Part shown: positions 7,177 to 11,649 of the stretch, piece after piece
How positions within the stretch are numbered: position 1 is the stretch's first letter
Layout: every line of letters begins with the position of its first letter
Assembly: GCA_964650405.1 (NCBI GenBank)
Contig: CAZYTO010000180.1
Coordinates: 1-11,649 of the forward strand
DNA from: CAZYTO01 sp964650405
GTDB taxonomy: Bacteria; Acidobacteriota; Thermoanaerobaculia; Gp7-AA8
DNA length: 11,649 nucleotides
Reading direction: 5' to 3'
The notes under the pieces: model-generated
Database searches by the model: none
The model's input: only the letters and a program-made list of their open reading frames with translations
Told to the model about the DNA's origin: nothing
Position numbers and translations under genes: made by a program

Positions 7177-7290
7177 CACTCATGCCTCGTCACTCATGCC
7201 ACATGCCCTAGAACGAGACACTCATGCCTCATTACCCATGCCTCATGCCCCAACCGGGACACTCGGCACTCGGCACTCAGCACTCGGCAC
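7177..7290 (-). repeat. Inverted repeat arm A4 built of heptamers
   Basis: Reverse-complement partner of A2. The plus strand shows actcatgcc-type units, then ccaaccgggacac, then tcggcac heptamers (cactcggcactcggcactc). It points opposite to A1 and A2. Confidence 0.88.
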
Positions 7291-7433
7291 GCCCCCGTCG
7301 CTTTCCTTAAGAAATTCTCATATTCCATGCCCGGCTCGCCCATTTGCGCTATCATTGCGGCACACAAACAGCGAATAGTCGACTGCCGGGCGCTGTGCTC
7401 GAAGGGTGCCGCCCCCACCGGTCATTCAACGTC

Positions 7434-7438
7434 AGGAG
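7434..7438 (+). promoter_or_regulatory. Ribosome binding site that sets the AraC-type start
   Basis: An aggag lies 6 nt before the ATG at 7445. It decides for this start over upstream in-frame codons around 7406, which have no such site. Confidence 0.75.
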
Positions 7439-7444
7439 TGCGAG

Positions 7445-7819
7445 ATGGACGGTTTGCTGCGCTCTCTCATCAAGACGGTGCGTCGGAGGCTCCGCTCCGA
7501 TGAAGAAGTAACCGTGGAGGCCGTCACGAAAGAGCTGGGCTACACGCGCCAGTACATCTCCGGCCGCTTCCACCGCATGACCGGCCGCCTCCTCAGCCAG
7601 TTCCTGAAAGAGAAGCGCCTGGAGAAGGCGGCCCGCCTGCTCAAGTCCGGCAACCTCCGCATCTCCCAGGTGGCCCGCCGCTGCGGCTTCGACTCGGAGA
7701 ACTACTTCCGCCAGCAGTTCCGCCAGCGCTTCGGCATGTCCCCCCGCCAGTTCCGCGTCAACGGAAAGCTGAACGGCAACCGGCGCACGTCGCTCATGGC
7801 AGCGCCGCAGATGGCTTGA
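7445..7819 (+). CDS. Stand-alone AraC/XylS-family DNA-binding protein
   Basis: The 124-residue product consists almost entirely of the double helix-turn-helix domain, as in MarA/SoxS-sized regulators. The first helix-turn-helix is about residues 22-48 (VTVEAVTKELGYTRQYISGR) and the second about 70-102 (RISQVARRCGFDSENYFRQQ followed by FGMSPRQFR), the latter matching the classic AraC signature. There is no ligand-binding or dimerisation domain, so activity would have to be controlled by its own expression level or by a partner. The last 20 residues are basic and unstructured. A clear aggag precedes the ATG. The long repeat-bearing upstream region contains its probable promoter. Target genes cannot be named from this window. 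Confidence 0.92.
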   Translation: MDGLLRSLIKTVRRRLRSDEEVTVEAVTKELGYTRQYISGRFHRMTGRLLSQFLKEKRLEKAARLLKSGNLRISQVARRCGFDSENYFRQQFRQRFGMSPRQFRVNGKLNGNRRTSLMAAPQMA

Positions 7820-7890
7820 CGGCGAGCGGGCTACGGCGAGCGGCGGGCGGGCGCGCTGCAACGAGAGAAGAAACGACCGACGAAGATGGT

Positions 7891-7960
7891 CACGCGGAGA
7901 CGTGAATACGCGGAGAACGCGGAGACGAGCGACTTCTCCGCTTCCTCCGCGCCTCCGCGC
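7891..7960. repeat. Palindromic repeat (ACGCGGAGA family)
   Basis: The plus strand shows cacgcggaga, acgcggagaacgcggagacg, then cttctccgcttcctccgcgc and ctccgcgc. The left units are complementary to the right ones, so a hairpin of roughly 20 bp with mismatches can form. It lies between convergent genes; no U-tract follows on either strand. Confidence 0.7.
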
Positions 7961-8043
7961 GATGTGCTTTTCGCTCGTAAAGCCGCGAAACACTGGCCAG
8001 TTTCCTGAAAGCGTGTGCGAGGGTGAAAGTGCTCGCGCCCGCC

Positions 8044-8664
8044 TCACTCGCCCGCCGGCCCGTGATCGAATCCTGCCTCGATCCACAGATAACGCAGCGT
8101 GCTGCGGTCGAGCGTTCGTGTCACCACCACGTGATGGGTGAAAAGCAGCAGGCGGCGCAGCATCGAGTGCGGAACGCCGTGCGCGGCGAGGTATTCGCGG
8201 TGCTCGGCGCTCGACGGGAACGTCACGCTGCGCAGCGACTCCTCCAGGCGCACCACTGTCCCCTGCACCGTCACTTCCTCCCACTCCCCCTTGTTGGCGA
8301 AGCGCAGGAAGTTGCGGCGATGGAACAGCCGCACTTCGCCGGCATCGTGGCTGCCGATGCGAAGGGGGGCGCCGTCGTAGTAGGGCACGGCGCGGATGCG
8401 AAACCCGCGCGCCTTCGCCGCCTCGGCCGCCTCGGCGATCTCCCTGGCCAGCGGCGCGTCGACCTCCTCCCGCTCCCGGACGATCAGCAGCCAGTCGTTC
8501 GTAGCGGCGTCGACGGCCCTGTGAAACTCGGCGCGGTGCTTCGCGATCGGATCGCGCGGCGGCACGTCCAGGGCCAGGATCTCCATCGGAACGAAGTGCG
8601 CGCTGAGCGCCATGACGTGCTCCGCATGCACGTGGCCGAAGGCGATGATGGAGAGGCCGGACAT
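8044..8664 (-). CDS. GT2-like glycosyltransferase domain protein lacking the DxD motif
   Basis: The 206-residue protein has no signal peptide or membrane segment. Its order of motifs resembles family 2 glycosyltransferases of the WaaE/KdtX type: KHRAEFHRAVDAATNDWLLI (42-61) matches the R-N-x-A-x-A-x-G-D-W-I-L segment, and AGEVRLFHRRNFLRF (108-122) followed by VTVQGTVVRLEESL matches the later E-V-R-L-F block. Where relatives carry the metal- and sugar-binding D-A-D-E, this protein has RERE (VREREEV, 62-68). It also lacks the N-terminal beta strand and nucleotide-binding start. It may be inactive, divergent, or a regulator. It is the last gene of the rny-ymdB cluster, 89 bp after ymdB, but a repeat hairpin intervenes. 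The ATG abuts that repeat with no Shine-Dalgarno. Family assignment is moderate. Confidence 0.65.
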   Translation of the reverse strand: MSGLSIIAFGHVHAEHVMALSAHFVPMEILALDVPPRDPIAKHRAEFHRAVDAATNDWLLIVREREEVDAPLAREIAEAAEAAKARGFRIRAVPYYDGAPLRIGSHDAGEVRLFHRRNFLRFANKGEWEEVTVQGTVVRLEESLRSVTFPSSAEHREYLAAHGVPHSMLRRLLLFTHHVVVTRTLDRSTLRYLWIEAGFDHGPAGE

Positions 8665-8670
8665 GGACGT

Positions 8671-8750
8671 CAGAAGTCAGAAGGCAGAAGGCAGAAGGCG
8701 GAGGTCAAAAGGCGGCGTGTGCACTTCTGCCTTCTGCGTTCTGCCTTCCG
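8671..8750. repeat. Palindromic period-7 repeat (AGAAGGC family)
   Basis: Arms 8673-8697 (agaaggc units) and 8724-8748 (their complement) pair at 23 of 25 positions around a 26-nt loop. It fills the gap between ymdB and the GT2-like gene. No U-tract follows on the minus strand, so it is not a classic intrinsic terminator. Confidence 0.88.
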
Positions 8751-8753
8751 ACC

Positions 8754-9536
8754 TTACTCCTCGACACGCTCGCTCACCCGGACGATGGCCGACGCTTTCC
8801 CCGTCGTCTCGTCCACGTCGATCAACGCTCCGGTGAGGCGGATGTCGCGCTTGGCCACTTCCAGCTTGCGGGGAGTATTCATGAGGAAGCGATGCAGTGC
8901 CTCTTCGGGACGGAAGCCGATGACGGAGTCGTAGGCGCCGGTCATCCCCACGTCGGTCTGGAAGGCCGTGCCGTTGGGGAGGATGCGTTCGTCGGCGGTC
9001 GGAACGTGGGTATGCGTGCCGAAGACCGCGGAGACGCGGCCGTCGAGATAGCGCCCCATGCCCTGCTTCTCCGAGGTGGCCTCGCCGTGGATGTCGACGA
9101 TGACGACCTTGGCCCTGATCTGCGCCAGCTCGCGGTCGGCGGTATGGAACGGATTGTCGCAGGGGGGCATGAAGACATTGCCCATGAGCTGCAATACGGC
9201 CACGTCGACGCCGGCCGCCGTCTGCCGCACCACGCTGCCCTTCCCGGGATTCCCGGCCGGGTAATTCGCCGGACGGATCACGTGCTCGTAGTGCTCGTAG
9301 TTGTCGACGAAGTCCTTCTTATCCCAGATGTGATTGCCGGAGGTGTAGGCATGGATGGGCAGGTCGTGCAGCTCCTCCATGATCGCCTCCGTCACGCCGA
9401 AGCCCCCTGCGGCGTTCTCGATGTTGACGATGACGAAGTCGATCCGCTCCCGGTCGACGAGAGGGTTGAGTTTCTGGTGCAGAGCCTTGCGGCCGGGCTG
9501 GCCGACGACGTCACCGATGTAGAGGATTCTGATCAT
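8754..9536 (-). CDS. ymdB: YmdB/TIGR00282-family metallophosphoesterase
   Basis: The 260-residue protein is full length for the family (Bacillus YmdB is about 264). Metal-site residues are all visible: GDVVG with D9, IEN with E40 and N41, GNH with N68 and H69, DIHGEATSEK with H150, and GTHTHVPT with H175 and H177. Family members are two-metal phosphodiesterases that hydrolyse 2',3'-cyclic nucleotides and influence RNA turnover and multicellular behaviour. It follows rny by 69 bp on the same strand, a widely conserved pairing that suggests co-transcription and linked roles in RNA metabolism. The ATG begins MIRILYIGDVVG, the standard family start; the preceding caagaa is only a weak ribosome-binding sequence because a repeat occupies the gap. 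Confidence 0.95.
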   Translation of the reverse strand: MIRILYIGDVVGQPGRKALHQKLNPLVDRERIDFVIVNIENAAGGFGVTEAIMEELHDLPIHAYTSGNHIWDKKDFVDNYEHYEHVIRPANYPAGNPGKGSVVRQTAAGVDVAVLQLMGNVFMPPCDNPFHTADRELAQIRAKVVIVDIHGEATSEKQGMGRYLDGRVSAVFGTHTHVPTADERILPNGTAFQTDVGMTGAYDSVIGFRPEEALHRFLMNTPRKLEVAKRDIRLTGALIDVDETTGKASAIVRVSERVEE

Positions 9537-9548
9537 TTCTTGTTGGGC

Positions 9549-9596
9549 TACGAGGTTGCGAGGTTACGGAGTTGCGAGGTTCGTAACCTCGCAACC
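9549..9596. repeat. Period-8 palindromic repeat (CGAGGTTG family)
   Basis: Tandem octamers cgaggttg, cgaggtta, cggagttg and cgaggttc end in a perfect hairpin: gttgcgaggtt (9571-9581), loop cgt, aacctcgcaac (9585-9595). It lies between rny and ymdB. On the minus strand no U-tract follows the stem, so it more likely processes or stabilises the transcript than ends it. Confidence 0.85.
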
Positions 9597-9605
9597 CAAA
9601 AATGA

Positions 9606-11417
9606 TCACTTCGCGAAGTCGACGGCCCTCATCTCGCGGATCACCGTCACCTTGATCTGCCCTGGGTACTGCAGCTCGGACTCGATACGCCGGGCCACGT
9701 CCTTCGACAGCCAGATGGACTGCTCGTCCGAAAGCTTCTCGGAGTTGACGATGATGCGTAGCTCGCGCCCGGCCTGGATGGCGAAGCTCTTGGCCACGCC
9801 GTCCATGCCGTTGGCGATGGACTCGAGACGCTCGAGGCGGTGGACGTAGTTCTCCAGGATCTCGCGCCGTGCGCCGGGGCGGGCGGCGGAGAGGGCGTCG
9901 GCGGCGTTGACCAGCACGGCTTCCACCGTGGTGGGGTCGTAGTCGCCGTGGTGGCATTCCATGGCGTGGGTGATCTCGCGCTTCTCGCCGTACTTGTCGA
10001 GCACCTGCCGGCCGAGCTCGAGGTGCGTGCCTTCCATCTCCCGGTCGATGGCCTTGCCGATGTCATGCAGCAATCCGCCGCGCTTGGCGATGGTGTCGTT
10101 CACGCCGAGCTCCACGGCCATGAGCGCCGCGAGCTGGGCCACTTCCAGCGAGTGCACGAGGACGTTCTGGCCGTACGAGGTGCGGTAGCGGAGACGGCCG
10201 AGGAGCTTGAGCACCTCGGGATGGATGTCGGTGATGCCGAGGGAGAAGGCGGCGGCCTCCCCTTCCTCGAAGAGCTTCTGATCGAGCTCCTGGCGGACCT
10301 TGTCGACCAGCTCCTCGATGCGGGCCGGGTGGATGCGGCCGTCCTGCATGAGGCCCTCGGGGGAGATGCGGGCGATCTCGCGGCGGATGGGATCGAAGCC
10401 GGGGAGGATGACCCNNNNNNNNNNGCCTTCCTTGCGCACCTCCTCGTCGGTTTCGTCCTTCACCTTCTGCACGACTTCTTCGATCCGCGCCGGATGTATG
10501 CGGCCGTCCGCGATCAGGCGCTCGATGGCCTGTTTCGCGATCGCGCGCCGATACGGATCGAATCCGGAGAGAATGATCGCGCCCGGCGTATCGTCGACGA
10601 TGAGGTCGACGCCGGTGGCCAGCTCCAGGGCGCGGATGTTGCGACCCTCGCGGCCGATGATCCGTCCCTTCATGTCCTCGCTGGGCAGGTCGACCACCGA
10701 CACGGTGTTCTCGGCGACGTAGTCCGAGGCCATGCGCTGGATGGCCATGCCGAGAATCTTCTTGGCCTTCTGGCCGCCGAGCTCCACGGCCTCGGCCTCG
10801 ATGCGCTTGATGATGTTCGCGGCGTCGAGACGGGCCTCGTTCTCGATCCCGTGAATCAGCTCCTGCTTGGCCTGCTCGACGGTGAGGCCGGAGATCTGCT
10901 CGAGCTTGTGGCGCTGCGCGTCGACCAGGGCCTCCAGCTCGCCCTCGCGGGCCTCCAGGTTCTTCTCCCGGCCGGAGAGGTTCTTGTCGCGGTTCTCGAC
11001 CTCGGTGATGCGCTGCTCGACCTGCTTGGTCTTCTTGTCGAGCGCCTCTTCCTTCTGCTCCAGGCGGCGCTCGGAGTTCTTCATCTCGTCGCGGCGCTGC
11101 TGCGACTGGCGGTCGAAGTCCGACCGCATGGAGAGGAGCTTCTCCTTCGCTTCGAGGTCGGCCTCCTTGACGCGGGCCTCGGCGGCCTTACGGGCGTCCT
11201 CGACGATACGGCCGGCGCTCTTCTGGGCCTCTTCGACCTGCGCTTCGCCGCGTTTCTTGTAGACGGCGCCCCACGTCAGGGCCGCCGCGACGACGCCGGC
11301 CACGGCGCCGATCATGATGGCAATGAGATAAACAGTAGTCGTCACTCTCTTGAACCCCGGTGGAGGGCGACACTCGGGCACCGCCGGACCGGCGGGGCCT
11401 TCGCCATGGCGGGCCAT
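9606..11417 (-). CDS. rny: Ribonuclease Y (rny), interrupted by an assembly gap with a duplicated segment
   Basis: RNase Y is a membrane-anchored endoribonuclease that starts mRNA decay. The frame spans 603 codons. A transmembrane helix lies at about 26-46 (VYLIAIMIGAVAGVVAAALT), then a long coiled coil rich in E, K and R to about 215, a KH domain (MKGRIIGREGRNIR at 249-262), and an HD domain with LLHDIGKA (H451, D452) followed by THLELG; the end EMRAVDFAK is typical. Residues 332-335 are unknown because of ten N. About 52 residues before the gap (AIILSGFDPYRR to EEVRKEG) and 51 after it (VILPGFDPIRR to KLFEEG) are homologous but different, while the family has this segment once; without the extra copy the length would be near the usual 520-530. 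The ATG at 11417 has a strong Shine-Dalgarno; a GTG at 11345 would give the more typical N-terminus. Confidence 0.93.
   Translation of the reverse strand: MARHGEGPAGPAVPECRPPPGFKRVTTTVYLIAIMIGAVAGVVAAALTWGAVYKKRGEAQVEEAQKSAGRIVEDARKAAEARVKEADLEAKEKLLSMRSDFDRQSQQRRDEMKNSERRLEQKEEALDKKTKQVEQRITEVENRDKNLSGREKNLEAREGELEALVDAQRHKLEQISGLTVEQAKQELIHGIENEARLDAANIIKRIEAEAVELGGQKAKKILGMAIQRMASDYVAENTVSVVDLPSEDMKGRIIGREGRNIRALELATGVDLIVDDTPGAIILSGFDPYRRAIAKQAIERLIADGRIHPARIEEVVQKVKDETDEEVRKEGXXXXVILPGFDPIRREIARISPEGLMQDGRIHPARIEELVDKVRQELDQKLFEEGEAAAFSLGITDIHPEVLKLLGRLRYRTSYGQNVLVHSLEVAQLAALMAVELGVNDTIAKRGGLLHDIGKAIDREMEGTHLELGRQVLDKYGEKREITHAMECHHGDYDPTTVEAVLVNAADALSAARPGARREILENYVHRLERLESIANGMDGVAKSFAIQAGRELRIIVNSEKLSDEQSIWLSKDVARRIESELQYPGQIKVTVIREMRAVDFAK
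10415..10424. other. Assembly gap (10 N)
   Basis: Ten unspecified bases lie inside rny. The length is probably a scaffolder placeholder. The sequences on each side encode the same part of RNase Y in two different versions. Confidence 0.99.
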
Positions 11418-11425
11418 GATCCCGC

Positions 11426-11432
11426 CCTCCTT
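11426..11432 (-). promoter_or_regulatory. Strong ribosome binding site for rny
   Basis: On the minus strand aaggagg lies 8 nt before the ATG at 11417. It is the best Shine-Dalgarno in the window and favours the ATG at 11417, or a leader reading frame there, over the GTG at 11345. Confidence 0.7.
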
Positions 11433-11471
11433 ACCTGGAGGCTCGTGCAGCCGGGAGGGAAATCCGGAGAA

Positions 11472-11649
11472 CCCCGCCTGAGCCGTGTGTAGGATTCTTA
11501 CTTGAACCTGCCGAAACAGGTGGGCGCTCTACCCGTGCCGTTCAGCGTCCTTCCGAGCTCCCGTGCGGTTGCACGGGAAGTGAAGGCATGCACGCGGCCC
11601 GAAGACGCGAGCACCCGAAGTAAGAAAAGCATCGGTTCAAGCGTTAGAT
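11472..11649 (-). ncRNA. ssrS: 6S RNA, 5' end beyond window
   Basis: The minus-strand sequence upstream of rny folds like 6S RNA, the regulator that mimics an open promoter and binds RNA polymerase holoenzyme. An outer helix pairs 11618-11626 with 11495-11503 (ttcttactt with aagtaagaa), then 11609-11616 with 11522-11529. On the 3' strand between them sits a small hairpin (acctg, tttcgg, caggt; 11506-11521) preceded by gcgccc, a typical feature of the central-bubble 3' side. An apical arm ends in cccgtgc-aacc-gcacggg (11560-11577), and the 3' end reads acggctcaggcgggg, as in many 6S closing stems. The 5' strand of that closing stem should lie just past the window edge. Position next to rny is known in several bacterial groups. 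The visible part is about 178 nt of an expected 185-200. The exact ends are estimates. Confidence 0.72.

Larger units (their letters stand above)
6693..7444. other. 752 bp noncoding region framed by an inverted repeat pair
   Basis: No convincing gene is seen. Reading frames here are short and run through heptamer repeats. It contains repeat A2 (6709-6821), a 355 bp core (6822-7176), a repeat fragment A3 (7065-7098) inside that core, inverted repeat A4 (7177-7290), and an A/T-richer stretch (about 7300-7360) that is the likely promoter area for the AraC-type gene, although no clean -35/-10 pair was found. Within the core, ctatgtgc at 6906-6913 and gcacatag at 7027-7034 are complementary. No tRNA was recognised. 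Confidence 0.7.

Noticed and set aside
6709..7290. CRISPR array
   Set aside because: Units are 7 bases and contiguous, with no regular spacers and no cas genes.
7350..7355. TATCAT as -10 box for the AraC-type gene
   Set aside because: No acceptable -35 hexamer lies 16-18 bases upstream; too weak to list as a promoter.
7069..7503. Plus-strand frames between the pyrophosphohydrolase and AraC-type genes
   Set aside because: They read through heptamer repeats, giving artificial recurring peptides such as HASC and ITHASCP.
9571..9595. Intrinsic terminator after rny
   Set aside because: The stem is perfect but no U-tract follows on the minus strand.
9840..11492. 550-codon plus-strand open frame opposite rny
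   Set aside because: It is antisense to a clear RNase Y gene and arises from high third-position GC; no family features are seen.

Overview
The window is GC-rich bacterial chromosome from a draft or metagenome assembly, since a run of ten N lies inside one gene. The gene content and order (6S RNA, then rny, then ymdB), a secreted protein with PPC-like and BACON-like domains, a TPR-AIM24 fusion, and many short-period palindromic repeats between genes suggest a Gram-negative lineage such as Acidobacteriota or a deltaproteobacterial relative. That placement is inference from gene content; no rRNA or other firm marker is present.

Layout. (1) Bases 2-1474 (+) hold the C-terminal part of a large molybdopterin oxidoreductase; its N-terminus lies outside the window. 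(2) Bases 1475-2431 are noncoding and repeat-rich, with two direct and two inverted copies of a hairpin-bearing element, bracketed by period-7 repeats in opposite orientation. (3) A CPBP-family membrane protease follows at 2432-3226 (+). (4) On the minus strand are a secreted PPC-BACON-like protein (3304-4011) and, just upstream of it, a possible 54-residue small ORF (4023-4187). (5) A minus-strand pair comes next: an SLT-type lytic transglycosylase (5669-6382) followed 26 bp later by a TPR-AIM24 protein (4287-5642). It lies head-to-head with a YpjD/MazG-like pyrophosphohydrolase (6381-6692, +). (6) Bases 6693-7444 are noncoding and carry a roughly 113 bp inverted repeat pair around a 355 bp core. 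(7) A stand-alone AraC-type DNA-binding protein is at 7445-7819 (+). (8) A long minus-strand cluster reads 6S RNA (ssrS, 5' end beyond the window) - rny (ribonuclease Y) - ymdB (metallophosphoesterase) - a GT2-like glycosyltransferase that lacks its DxD motif.

How the parts relate. The 6S RNA-rny-ymdB block joins a regulator of RNA polymerase, an RNA-decay endonuclease and a nucleotide phosphodiesterase. The transglycosylase and TPR-AIM24 genes probably form an envelope-related transcription unit. Nothing here looks like a defence system or a prophage. The most unusual features are the diverse palindromic period-7 and period-8 repeats that abut start and stop codons in most gaps, and the rny gene, in which about 52 codons around the KH/linker region appear twice as non-identical copies on either side of the N gap. 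The latter most likely marks a chimeric scaffold join.
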